Assembly: GCA_016293925.1 (NCBI GenBank)
Contig: JAEDCX010000044.1
Span: 1 to 20,191 of the forward strand
From: Lachnospiraceae bacterium
Lineage (GTDB): Bacteria; Bacillota; Clostridia; Lachnospirales; Lachnospiraceae
DNA length: 20,191 nucleotides
Reading direction: 5' to 3'
Position numbers and translations under genes: made by a program. The notes below the pieces were generated by a model. It searched no databases and was not told where the DNA came from. It saw only the letters and a list, made by a program, of their open reading frames with translations. Position 1 is the stretch's first letter. Each line of letters opens with the position of its first letter. This document shows, in pieces, positions 1 through 7,725 of this stretch.

Positions 1-109
1 TGTCTTCCATGATGTCAAGACCATAGGCGTGACTTGGAATCTCACCCTCCAGCCGTAACCGCAGAACCCACATCATATCCTTCATAGGTTGTGATTGCAT
101 CTCCGGCAT
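1..109 (-). CDS. Possible partial gene at left edge, unrecognised
   Basis: A reading frame opens at an ATG just downstream of the stop codon of the 104-aa gene and stays open to the window edge, about 36 codons. It contains several in-frame ATGs; the one preceded by AAGGATATG has the better ribosome-site spacing. The visible peptide (…EIPSHAYGLDIMED) matches nothing I can name. A second frame over the same DNA gives a 31-codon peptide starting with an ATG that overlaps the end of the upstream gene, so the true frame is uncertain. This stretch may equally be non-coding. Confidence 0.2.
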   Translation of the reverse strand, partial: MPEMQSQPMKDMMWVLRLRLEGEIPSHAYGLDIMED

Positions 110-124
110 CAGGTACTCTTGTTT

Positions 125-439
125 TTAATGAGAGCATACTTCATATACCACTCTCCGCATTGTTGCCTTTTCGGTTATATATCCGCATACTCGACATTGC
201 TTATATTGAATAAATTCTATCTTACATCCTCCATCATTTATTTTTTCATGTATACTTTTCCTTCTTAACACGAAATCATGTTGTCTACATATCACTAATT
301 TGGATGTTTCAGAAGTGTTTCCTACATTATGCTCATAAACACATTCATCATTTCTTTTTGCTTCTGCACTGTTCGAGACCAACAATGATGTCATAATACT
401 AAAACACAAAATAATACTCATTTTGATAATCTTTTTCAT
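125..439 (-). CDS. Small secreted Cys/His protein paired with the BlaR1-like receptor
   Basis: This 104-aa protein has a clear signal peptide (residues 1-27, basic start, hydrophobic core, cleavage plausible after AEA), so it is probably released or cell-surface associated. The mature part is rich in Cys and His: C51-x2-H54-x9-H64-x5-GGC72-x9-C82-R-x-C85-x16-C102. The same spacing, without gaps, occurs in the outer domain of the neighbouring BlaR1-like protein, which suggests a shared metal-binding or disulfide fold. Its CRVCGY knuckle also resembles the repeats of the 712-aa protein at 3299-5437. The ATG overlaps the TGA of the blaR1-like gene by 4 nt, so translation is likely coupled and the two proteins made together. 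It is the last gene of the blaI operon. The fold and pairing are inferred; I know of no named family. Confidence 0.7.
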   Translation of the reverse strand: MKKIIKMSIILCFSIMTSLLVSNSAEAKRNDECVYEHNVGNTSETSKLVICRQHDFVLRRKSIHEKINDGGCKIEFIQYKQCRVCGYITEKATMRRVVYEVCSH

Positions 440-1713
440 TTCGTATCTTCCAATTCATAACCACATTCAAACCATTCATCTTGCACTTCAAGACTTTCTT
501 TTACACGCTTATGGCAGGCCCGACAATACAACCCTCTCCAGGTCTCCGTTACACATCCTCCGGACGGAGTCGGTGTATGATTGATGATCATACATTCTTC
601 CATGGAATGATTCTCACAATATGCACTCTCAGAACCGGTTTCTTCCATGAATTCCTGATCTCCTAATTGAATCAGGTCAACTCCTTCTGCCAGTTCCGGA
701 TAAGATTCCACAAAAAAAGAAGGATATCCCTCAATCTCTTCATACCACTCCGTTTTGCCGTCTACTCTCACAATCTCGCGTGGCTTGTACAACACGATAG
801 ATAGCGATGCCAGCAATATCAGTGTCACAACAACCGGTCCCAGCCAATAGTGATTCGGTGGCGTCCTCTTCAGTTCGCAGATCCTCGATTTCGTCATTCT
901 GTAGTGGACATTCAATCCGGAAACAGGAGCAATCATCTGTGCATCCTGCTTTCGCGCCGTTTGCAGCAGCAGTGTTCCGTACTTCACCACAACATCCTGT
1001 TCACGCTTTCGTATCACACTCTTATCACACAGCATCTCCGACACCTGATTCCATTTGTATGCCAATACATATGCCATTGGATTATAGAAATGAACGAACA
1101 GAATCAGTCCGATGAAAATCTTACACAGATTATCATACTGGGTCACATGCCTTCTCTCATGCTGCAGAATCCACGTTTCTTCTTCCTCTGTATATTTCGT
1201 TACCGGAAAGACGATGATCGGCCTGAAGAATCCGATCACAAAAGGACTGGTTACGCCATCTCGCTTTACGATCCGCAGCCTTCGTCTTCCAACACGACAT
1301 TCCCTCATATCCTGCTTCCGCCAGAAGTGATACATCCTGCAGTACCGGTATATCTGTCTTACAAACAGGATAAGCCCGACACACAGGACGAGAATCAGAA
1401 CAATATAGAGCCACAGATATTTATTATATATTCCCGCTTCGGAGATCTGTATGTAATCACTCGTGGTATCAAACACCGGGATGTCTTCAAGCATCACCGT
1501 TCTGCGCCTCTCCTCCAGCCGGAATACTCCCACCAGCCAGATCCGATATCTGTTACACAGATAGGCGAACGGATACAGATAGAAAACGGCTACAACCGCC
1601 AGACATAATCTGCGCCAGATTAAGGGCAGAAAACGTTTCATCAGAGATTCCGCAAACAGGTAGAACAGCATTGCGATTCCACCTGTTACGGACATAGATA
1701 ATAATAACGGCAT
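436..1713 (-). CDS. BlaR1-like M56 membrane metalloprotease receptor
   Basis: A 425-aa member of the BlaR1/MecR1 M56 family, membrane zinc proteases that sense an outside signal and lead to cleavage of a BlaI-type repressor. Visible parts are N-terminal membrane segments (about residues 2-25, 34-55 and 98-120), a cytoplasmic protease zone with the zinc motif HERRH (185-189), a SEMLCD motif (225-230) supplying the expected third ligand Glu, and a last membrane segment (about 292-310). The outer C-terminal part is only about 115 residues and has no penicillin-binding transpeptidase domain. It carries a Cys/His cluster (C366, H369, H379, C387, C397, C400, C417) that matches the 104-aa secreted protein. 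The ATG at 1713 is preferred because AGGGGAG lies 5 nt upstream; an in-frame GTG at 1719 sits inside that ribosome site. The gene starts 2 nt after the blaI-like stop. The family call is firm, the ligand unknown. Confidence 0.92.
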   Translation of the reverse strand: MPLLLSMSVTGGIAMLFYLFAESLMKRFLPLIWRRLCLAVVAVFYLYPFAYLCNRYRIWLVGVFRLEERRRTVMLEDIPVFDTTSDYIQISEAGIYNKYLWLYIVLILVLCVGLILFVRQIYRYCRMYHFWRKQDMRECRVGRRRLRIVKRDGVTSPFVIGFFRPIIVFPVTKYTEEEETWILQHERRHVTQYDNLCKIFIGLILFVHFYNPMAYVLAYKWNQVSEMLCDKSVIRKREQDVVVKYGTLLLQTARKQDAQMIAPVSGLNVHYRMTKSRICELKRTPPNHYWLGPVVVTLILLASLSIVLYKPREIVRVDGKTEWYEEIEGYPSFFVESYPELAEGVDLIQLGDQEFMEETGSESAYCENHSMEECMIINHTPTPSGGCVTETWRGLYCRACHKRVKESLEVQDEWFECGYELEDTK

Positions 1714-1715
1714 AA

Positions 1716-2087
1716 TCACTCCCCTTTGAGAATATGCATCAATTCCTCATATTGTTCATTACACAACCCTTTACTGCCTGCCAGTGCGGATACGAAAGTC
1801 CCTAATGACCCTCCGTAATTGCGATCTAACAGAAGTTTTGCTTCCAGCTGCCTGTATTCTGTTACATCACACAGTGGCAGATACCTGTGATGTTTCTCCA
1901 CCTTCACTCTCTTGACCAATTCCTTGTCAATCATGCGTGACAGAAATGTATTCACGGTCTGTTTCTTCCATTCCTTGCCGCATGCCGAACACAGATAATC
2001 CTGAATTTCCGCGAAGGTTTTCCCTTCCGGATATTTCCACAGATACTCCATGATCAGGAATTCCGAATCACTTAATTCACTCTTCAT
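1716..2087 (-). CDS. BlaI/MecI/CopY-family transcriptional repressor
   Basis: A 123-aa winged-helix repressor of the BlaI/MecI type. The N-terminal LSDSEFLIMEYLW segment and the following KQTVNTFLSRMIDKELV recognition-helix region are typical, as is the C-terminal dimer region with NYGGSLGTFVSAL. Known members bind palindromic operators as dimers and are destroyed after their BlaR1 partner is triggered. The start at 2087 is chosen because AGAGGAGT lies about 7 nt upstream; an ATG at 2111 would place that ribosome site inside the gene. An operator-like palindrome (2136-2153) overlaps its own promoter, so autorepression is likely. The same palindrome occurs at two further promoters nearby, which defines its likely regulon. 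The S. aureus Asn-Phe cleavage pair is not obvious at the matching place, so the cleavage site may differ. Confidence 0.94.
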   Translation of the reverse strand: MKSELSDSEFLIMEYLWKYPEGKTFAEIQDYLCSACGKEWKKQTVNTFLSRMIDKELVKRVKVEKHHRYLPLCDVTEYRQLEAKLLLDRNYGGSLGTFVSALAGSKGLCNEQYEELMHILKGE

Positions 2088-2135
2088 ACCTAAACTCCTC
2101 TCTGCTGTCATCGATTGCTGTACCGCAATGGTAGG

Positions 2136-2173
2136 TACTATATAATGGTAGTATATTCCGGCCCAAACGTCAA
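2136..2173 (-). promoter_or_regulatory. Promoter and BlaI-type operator 1 (blaI operon)
   Basis: Read on the minus strand, TTGACG (2168-2173) is followed by 17 nt and the -10 box TACCAT (2145-2150). On the plus strand the stretch 2136-2153 reads TACTATATAATGGTAGTA, an 18-bp imperfect palindrome with TACTA/TAGTA arms that covers the -10 box. Known MecI/BlaI operators have TACTAC/GTAGTA arms. The same layout recurs at two other sites in the window, which makes a chance match unlikely. Confidence 0.85.
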
Positions 2174-2184
2174 CAGGGAGCTTT

Positions 2185-3279
2185 CTACTTCACTGTGTAT
2201 TCAGATGAATCTGCACACACATAACAGAATCCTTCTCCATCGCCCTGATATCGAAGTTCCAGTTGACTGATTCGAATCATATCAGAGTCAATCACTTCCA
2301 TACCTGTTCTTGCTTTCGGAAGTTCACATACTTGCCGGCATTCCAAACTGTCCATGGACAAACGATACACATGCCCCGTTGTTTTGAAGTAGAGATACGC
2401 TCCATCTTCCGTCAGTTCCACAACCGTAACAACTTCATCTGCGGAGAAAATGATATGATCCTCTGTTTCATCTGAATTCATCCTATGAATCTGATTGCAG
2501 TCCGCATAGATAATCGTATCACCTTGTCTGCAATATCCCCAGGTTGCAATGAATGTTGCGTCATCAACAGAACAGTTCTCATTGGCATCAATGCATTCCG
2601 GACCGCTGAATACTCCCTCCGCCTCTTTCGGTAGTTCATAGTTCTCCTGCATGGTACGATTTGTCCTGTCATAGGAAATGTAACTGATCTCACCATTCAT
2701 CTTGTGCACCAGCAGATGGGAAGTATCATACAGCTTCATCTCATAAACATCCAGTTCATAGCTTAAGAGTTCTATCGTTTTGGCATGATAATCTGCATAA
2801 TACAGATTTCCACTCTTATCCTTTATGATGCAACCGCCATCATCTCCCTGCATGTCATACTTCACAGGACCACACCAACTGTAATTCTTGTTTGCATCAT
2901 CAGAATCATGACTGATCTTGATTCTGAATGAATATGTGCCAACGTTTTGCCACTCATCCGCACTGCCTTTCCGTCTGTCCAGGTACCAGGATACTTCATC
3001 GCATGAATTGGCATCATTGTACACCCTCTCTTCTCTCAAAACATAAGTATAGTGTTCTGAATCATAACTGCAAAGGGATTCTGATTGTTGCTGTTCTTCA
3101 TTCCCCGTTTCCTTCTCAGCATTTTCTTCCTCCGCATCAGGTATCGCATTACCTTCCTGCCCCCCCTCCGCAAAATCACTTCCTGCGGAGAGAATATTCG
3201 TTTTCCTACCACAGCCGATGAGTACCGACACTGCCAGCATGGTTCCGAACAGCAGAATCCCCACTTTTTTTCTGTTCAT
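2185..3279 (-). CDS. Secreted lipoprotein, one-unit version of the 661-aa lipoprotein
   Basis: A 364-aa lipoprotein with a basic start, hydrophobic segment and lipobox VLIGC (lipidated Cys23), so it should be anchored on the outer face of the membrane. An acidic, low-complexity linker (about 24-68) precedes a region of about 295 residues that matches residues 376-661 of the lipoprotein at 5656-7641. Shared landmarks are the SY…HTYVL start, the YYADY/YYVDY strand and YADCNQIHRMN (258-268). Repeated short beta-like strands with YY-D motifs suggest a beta-propeller-like display or binding domain, not an enzyme. The gene starts 19 nt after the stop of the 712-aa protein gene, so the two should share operator 2. 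No terminator is visible after it, and its stop lies 12 nt from the -35 box of the blaI operon. Its function is not recognised. Confidence 0.85.
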   Translation of the reverse strand: MNRKKVGILLFGTMLAVSVLIGCGRKTNILSAGSDFAEGGQEGNAIPDAEEENAEKETGNEEQQQSESLCSYDSEHYTYVLREERVYNDANSCDEVSWYLDRRKGSADEWQNVGTYSFRIKISHDSDDANKNYSWCGPVKYDMQGDDGGCIIKDKSGNLYYADYHAKTIELLSYELDVYEMKLYDTSHLLVHKMNGEISYISYDRTNRTMQENYELPKEAEGVFSGPECIDANENCSVDDATFIATWGYCRQGDTIIYADCNQIHRMNSDETEDHIIFSADEVVTVVELTEDGAYLYFKTTGHVYRLSMDSLECRQVCELPKARTGMEVIDSDMIRISQLELRYQGDGEGFCYVCADSSEYTVK

Positions 3280-3300
3280 CGCGTATTCCCCCTAATCTTT
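3209..3300 (-). repeat. Duplicated 92-bp signal-peptide/RBS block, copy A
   Basis: This stretch covers the AGGGGGAAT ribosome site and the first about 24 codons of the 364-aa lipoprotein gene. It matches 7571-7662 at 88 of 92 positions by direct comparison, and the match falls off sharply at both ends. It points to a recent duplication or gene conversion that copied the export signal and translation start. Confidence 0.9.
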
Positions 3301-5437
3301 ACTTGCGATAGCCACAATCCAAACAAGTTTTTCCCGAATACCTATGACTATAATCTGTCGATGTCGATATTGTATATCCACAGGCACACTTAATCACCGT
3401 TCTGGTACAGACTGACGCTGTTGCAACCTTTGTTTTCGTAGTTGTCTTTGCTGCATGATTTGCAACTCCCGAATAGCCACACACAGTACACCGAAATGCA
3501 TGTGATGAAGCACTAGCATTAGGATAAGTCAACGAATGTGCTGCCGTCAAGACATATCCACATTTTGAACATGTTTTTTTATGTGTTGATGCATTATTCT
3601 GCGAAACAGAAAAACTATGCGTCTCAGATGAAGAGTAACTGCAAACGGAACATTTTATCTGGTGTGCAGTCGCCGAAGCCTCTCCAGTTCTCATGTTGTG
3701 AGCACTAGTTGTTGTCGCTCCACATGAACATGTCCCCCGATGATTATTGGCATCTACGCTAGAATAGGAATATGTATGAGAAGAAGACGACAATATCTTT
3801 CCGCAAACAGTACAAGCCGTATAATGTGTACCATTCCCAGCATTTTGTTTTGAACCAGCCGTATGTGCTCCTGTAGAAACATATCCACATACACCACAAG
3901 TTTTCCAATGCTTATTCGCATCTGTTGAAAAAGTTCCAAATGAATGCGATTCATCTTTTGAATAACCGCAATCTGCGCAAAAGTGTGTATGTGAATTAGC
4001 GTTTTGGTTCGTTATAACAATATTGTGACTTTTTTGTTCAAACCTTGTCTTGCAATCTACACATTCGGTCCAATGTTTTACATTATCGTAGTTAACTGTA
4101 CGGGTTCGTGCTTGTTTTGGATAGCACGTATAAATTACACGAATGGCTGACAAATCTTCATATGAGATAAAATGTTGATAAACCCCGCATTGACCATCTG
4201 TGTTGGCCTCATACATCACCACTCCGGTCTGATCATCCTCTATTTTCCATATCATGCATGAGTGCCCTCCACCCGCACTTGCATGCCTTATAAAAGAATA
4301 CAAAGGAAACGATTTCCATTCAGCAACGGTTAGATTTCTGTCATAAATTTCTTTATCCTCGTCACGATGCTTGGATTTATAACAATGAAACCGGTATAGA
4401 TAGTTTGCAAACCCCATGCATTCTGTTCCACCATCATATTCTATTAAAAATCTGCTGCCAGGTCCATATGCGTCAAGCGGTGCTGCTGGATCGCCTGGAT
4501 CAGGTGCATATATCCATTCATCACTTGTCAACCTTCGCCTTGCATATCTGACACTTTGTATGCCCTCACTAATTCCCAAAGTTCTTCCTTCTCCATAATA
4601 ACCGGATGAACATGTACTCATGTAAACATCACCGTCACATCCCAATTCAGATGCAGATACATATTTACGTTCGTCAAAATTATAATACAGGAAGATCGTT
4701 TCATAAATATAACCCAATTCATCATCTTCAATTCGATCTCCTCGTTCGCTCCAACAAACTGTATGGTTATCAAAAATGAACATTCCGTCACCATTATTCG
4801 TTTGCGGACCAACATCAATTATTCCACTCTGAATATGCAATCGTTTTGGATATGTATTTTCAACAAACATGATGTATTCTGTATTTCCACTAATATCCGT
4901 TACTCTTTCAGTACCGCGATATAATATCGTGTCATGGGAAGTATCGTTGTTCATATAATGTATCTCATGATCATTTGTTGCATACATAACTAAGTTCATC
5001 CATGTCTTATAACATGAAACACCATCCTTATATTGCACCCATTCGTCCGATTCAGCAAGTTTATATGAAAGACTCTCATCTTCTAAAGTCCAATGGTACT
5101 GCGCCGACCGATTATACATCGTATAGTATCTTTCTGTTTTATCTATAAATTCCAAATATTCTCCTTGTGCAAGACCATCTTCCGTCTGTAAAATGTCCTC
5201 CTGTTTTTCATCATCATTGTTATATTCACCTAAATCACTATTACCGGATTCATCTCGGTAATCTAATGATCCCCCAAGTTCTTCCTTACAGTTTCCATCT
5301 TCACATTCTTCATCACAAATTACCTCTTCAATTTCCCCTTCATTTTCGTGTGCATAACCAATCATTGAACTCATCAAAATGCACATTGAAGAAATTACAA
5401 CTACTGTACGTTTCAGTAATCCCTTTACTTTACACAT
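3299..5437 (-). CDS. Secreted protein with cysteine-hydrolase-like core and CxxC knuckle repeats
   Basis: A 712-aa secreted protein; numbering is from the ATG at 5437, chosen because GGAGG lies 6 nt upstream (an ATG at 5464 lacks one). A signal peptide (about 1-30) is followed by an acidic Cys-bearing linker (31-95) and a beta-rich region (about 96-300). Next comes a segment resembling NlpC/P60- or CHAP-like papain-fold hydrolases: a Cys at the start of a helix (ECMGFANYLY, Cys340), a His before a strand (GGGHSCMIW, His392) and an Asn/acidic position (YEAN, Asn412). From residue 454 on, about ten Cys pairs occur, most with the form H-x3-C-x2-C-x7~10-H, about 27 residues apart, as in zinc knuckles. 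This tail probably binds metal or cell-wall material. The promoter carries operator 2. Catalysis is inferred from pattern only; the repeat tail is plain in the sequence. Confidence 0.75.
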   Translation of the reverse strand: MCKVKGLLKRTVVVISSMCILMSSMIGYAHENEGEIEEVICDEECEDGNCKEELGGSLDYRDESGNSDLGEYNNDDEKQEDILQTEDGLAQGEYLEFIDKTERYYTMYNRSAQYHWTLEDESLSYKLAESDEWVQYKDGVSCYKTWMNLVMYATNDHEIHYMNNDTSHDTILYRGTERVTDISGNTEYIMFVENTYPKRLHIQSGIIDVGPQTNNGDGMFIFDNHTVCWSERGDRIEDDELGYIYETIFLYYNFDERKYVSASELGCDGDVYMSTCSSGYYGEGRTLGISEGIQSVRYARRRLTSDEWIYAPDPGDPAAPLDAYGPGSRFLIEYDGGTECMGFANYLYRFHCYKSKHRDEDKEIYDRNLTVAEWKSFPLYSFIRHASAGGGHSCMIWKIEDDQTGVVMYEANTDGQCGVYQHFISYEDLSAIRVIYTCYPKQARTRTVNYDNVKHWTECVDCKTRFEQKSHNIVITNQNANSHTHFCADCGYSKDESHSFGTFSTDANKHWKTCGVCGYVSTGAHTAGSKQNAGNGTHYTACTVCGKILSSSSHTYSYSSVDANNHRGTCSCGATTTSAHNMRTGEASATAHQIKCSVCSYSSSETHSFSVSQNNASTHKKTCSKCGYVLTAAHSLTYPNASASSHAFRCTVCGYSGVANHAAKTTTKTKVATASVCTRTVIKCACGYTISTSTDYSHRYSGKTCLDCGYRK

Positions 5438-5579
5438 ATTGTTCCTCCAAATGTTCTTTTTCAATAACGATTTCTCCTGTACTCACACAGGTCATGTCTT
5501 CTATCATAATTTATGTCATGCCAGTCACCTCCATCCTCGACTGTATCAAAACAGTATACTAATTCATATAAAGTATTTA

Positions 5580-5617
5580 TACTACATAATGATAGTACAT
5601 ATTCGCACAAACGTCAA
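5580..5617 (-). promoter_or_regulatory. Promoter and BlaI-type operator 2 (712-aa protein and 364-aa lipoprotein)
   Basis: On the minus strand TTGACG (5612-5617), 17 nt, then -10 TATCAT (5589-5594). The plus strand at 5580-5597 reads TACTACATAATGATAGTA, again covering the -10 box at the same offset as in the other two sites. The leader to the start codon at 5437 is about 145 nt and shows no obvious hairpin or riboswitch. Confidence 0.87.
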
Positions 5618-5655
5618 TACCTTCCTGATTTTTTCTCCGTTTGTCAAACACACCG

Positions 5656-7641
5656 TTATTTTCCCATGTAATAGATATCACTCTGTGAGTAGATAAATCC
5701 CTCCCAGTAAGACGGCTGATACAGTTTCAATCGACCGATCCAGAGTTCATTATCCTGTGTAATATCAAATCCGTAAGGTTCGCCGGGTAACTCGATTTCC
5801 AAGCAAACGGTTTCCCCATTTGCTATGGTATATCGATACACATTCCTGTCCGTGAAGAGATACAGGCACGTACCATCCTGATTCGCAAGAATAGCATATA
5901 CAACATCCTCCGCAGAATATACGATACGATCCCCTGACTCATCCTCATTCATCTCGTGGATCTGGTTACAGTCTGCATAATAGATCTTCCCGGCCGAATG
6001 GCACATCGCCCAATAAGGAATATATGTAGCGGTTTCATAAGTACTGTCGTCCTCTCTCGGAATACAGCTCGGTTTCGGGAATATCCCCTGCAGATTGTCC
6101 GGTACATGCAGGCTCTCCAACATTGTGTTTTCCACCGGATCATATGTCATGTAGGAGATACGATCCATTCTGCGGCGTAACAGGAAATGATTTTTGTCAC
6201 ATACTTTCATCGTGACTGCATCAATCTCCAGTAGCAACGGCCGGATCTCCCGTCCTTCATAATCCACATAATAAACCGCTCCGCACGGTGTTTTGAGATA
6301 ACAATATGTATCGTCCCCATCCATTTCATACTGATAGGTATCCCAACTGAATCGTCCCGGTTCTCTTTCCTCTTCCACCGTTATCATCCATGTCAGAGAC
6401 TCACCGGAAGTGAGAACCTCAATTTCGCCGGTGCTATCCTGCTTTCCTATCATCATGCATCCGTCCGATCCACCCCACAGCACATATGTATGATCGCCAT
6501 ATGAATAACTGCATCTGACTTCCGATGCTATCTCCCCGGCATTCAGAATACCCCTGGCACAACAGAAGGTTTCCCACCACTCCACCTGATTCCCCAGATC
6601 CTTCAACAAACATATCCTGACATCCCTGTTGTTGATAACCTGCAGACTGACAGGCCGGTTATAGTGCTCTGCAACCCGATCACAGATTCCGGACGGAACA
6701 TGAAGTCTCCACGTTGCATTCGTCGTTGAATAAAAAAGATATTCTGCAGTTCCCTGCATCTCATAGATCACATCAGACGCTGCGAAAATCACCCGGTTAT
6801 CCGTACCGTCCCGATTCATCCTATGAATCTCATTACAATCTGCATAGAACACGACATCCCCCGTCTCACACAGAGTCTGCGGCATGGCATGGACCGCATT
6901 TACTTCCATTTCGCCGGAACGGTTGGATATGGTTCCGTCTGAACAGATCGACCAGTCTGTATTCTCAGCCTTTTCATATATCTGAATCGTATCGCAGAAT
7001 GCAAGGTATGCTTCCCTCTGCGCCGCATTCGGTGCAGTAATAATATCATACGCATAACCGGATTCCCCGTCCCTGATCGGTCGGATTTGCTTACCGCTCG
7101 TCCACACAGTTTCCGGCATATCACCAATCTGTATGGTGGATGCGAAACTCTCCATATCGTAATAATAACACCTTCCGCTGATATCCTGTGCAAATATCAT
7201 GCCATCCTTGCAGACCTGAAAGGCGGTAACCGGGAGCGACAATTCCTCCACAATATCCGTGGTGCCATTCCAGACAGAATATAACATATATTCGCCTTTT
7301 TCGTCTGTATCCGTCAGATAATAGCATTTTCTGTCATTACACTGTAGATCCACAATCGTCCGATCCGATTCCACCAACCGGATTCGATTCCCTTCTTCGT
7401 CCCGGCATACCAGAGTATGATGATCCAATACCTCGTAAACCACACTGCCGGACGTAACGGACAATGTCACCGTTTCATCGGTTTCTACGCTGTCTGCATC
7501 CGAAGGCGTATCATCATTCGTCTGTTCTATATCAGTCCCATCCTTCTGTGTTTCCACATCATCCACCCTGCCACAGCCGATAAGTACCGACACTGTCAGC
7601 ATGGTTCCGAACAGCAGAATCCCCACTCTTTTTCTGTTCAT
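5656..7641 (-). CDS. Secreted lipoprotein with two related units
   Basis: A 661-aa lipoprotein with lipobox VLIGC (Cys23) and a Ser/Thr/Asp-rich linker (24-65). Two related units follow, about 66-360 and 376-661. Each ends with the same landmark: FYADCNEIHRMNRDGT near 265-280 and YYADCNQIHEMNEDES near 554-569, followed by a [VI][IV][FY]-A-DV strand and a short YLF strand. The second unit is clearly homologous to the 364-aa lipoprotein at 2185-3279. Repeated short strands with YY-D motifs suggest beta-propeller or TolB-like blades exposed outside the membrane. The ribosome site AGGGGGAAT and signal peptide are nearly identical to those of the 364-aa gene. It is transcribed alone from operator 3; no clear terminator follows. 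Its function is not recognised; a binding or sensing role is only an inference. Confidence 0.85.
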   Translation of the reverse strand: MNRKRVGILLFGTMLTVSVLIGCGRVDDVETQKDGTDIEQTNDDTPSDADSVETDETVTLSVTSGSVVYEVLDHHTLVCRDEEGNRIRLVESDRTIVDLQCNDRKCYYLTDTDEKGEYMLYSVWNGTTDIVEELSLPVTAFQVCKDGMIFAQDISGRCYYYDMESFASTIQIGDMPETVWTSGKQIRPIRDGESGYAYDIITAPNAAQREAYLAFCDTIQIYEKAENTDWSICSDGTISNRSGEMEVNAVHAMPQTLCETGDVVFYADCNEIHRMNRDGTDNRVIFAASDVIYEMQGTAEYLFYSTTNATWRLHVPSGICDRVAEHYNRPVSLQVINNRDVRICLLKDLGNQVEWWETFCCARGILNAGEIASEVRCSYSYGDHTYVLWGGSDGCMMIGKQDSTGEIEVLTSGESLTWMITVEEEREPGRFSWDTYQYEMDGDDTYCYLKTPCGAVYYVDYEGREIRPLLLEIDAVTMKVCDKNHFLLRRRMDRISYMTYDPVENTMLESLHVPDNLQGIFPKPSCIPREDDSTYETATYIPYWAMCHSAGKIYYADCNQIHEMNEDESGDRIVYSAEDVVYAILANQDGTCLYLFTDRNVYRYTIANGETVCLEIELPGEPYGFDITQDNELWIGRLKLYQPSYWEGFIYSQSDIYYMGK

Positions 7642-7662
7642 CGCGCATTCCCCCTAATCTTT
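7571..7662 (-). repeat. Duplicated 92-bp signal-peptide/RBS block, copy B
   Basis: Partner of 3209-3300, with four mismatches in 92 positions. It includes the ribosome site and the signal-peptide and lipobox codons of the 661-aa lipoprotein. Sequence outside the block diverges at once, although the mature proteins remain related at the amino-acid level. Confidence 0.9.
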
Positions 7663-7725
7663 TTCCGAATTTTCATCATCCTTGTCCAAACACCTGTGCT
7701 ACCAATTTGGTTTGAAACAACATCG

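Noticed and set aside
1..109. Left-edge peptide as a 3D-domain (cell-wall lytic) fragment
   Set aside because: The resemblance is limited to a few residues around IPSHAYG…MED, and the expected upstream TAYC-type motif is absent.
436..2087. A beta-lactam resistance operon (blaI-blaR1-blaZ)
   Set aside because: The receptor has no penicillin-binding sensor domain, and no beta-lactamase or PBP2a-like gene is in the window. Only the regulatory logic is shared.
2088..2111. Upstream ATG at 2111 as the start of the BlaI-like gene
   Set aside because: It would put the strong AGAGGAGT ribosome site inside the coding region; the ATG at 2087 is ideally spaced from it.
3299..4090. Repeated pattern in this stretch as a DNA repeat array or CRISPR
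   Set aside because: The periodicity is at protein level (CxxC/His modules of about 27 residues). The DNA of the units differs, and there are no constant repeats with unique spacers.
5639..5649. GTTTGTCAAAC inverted repeat after the 661-aa lipoprotein gene as a terminator
   Set aside because: The arms are only 4-5 bp with almost no loop, and on the minus strand the following bases are A-rich, not T-rich.
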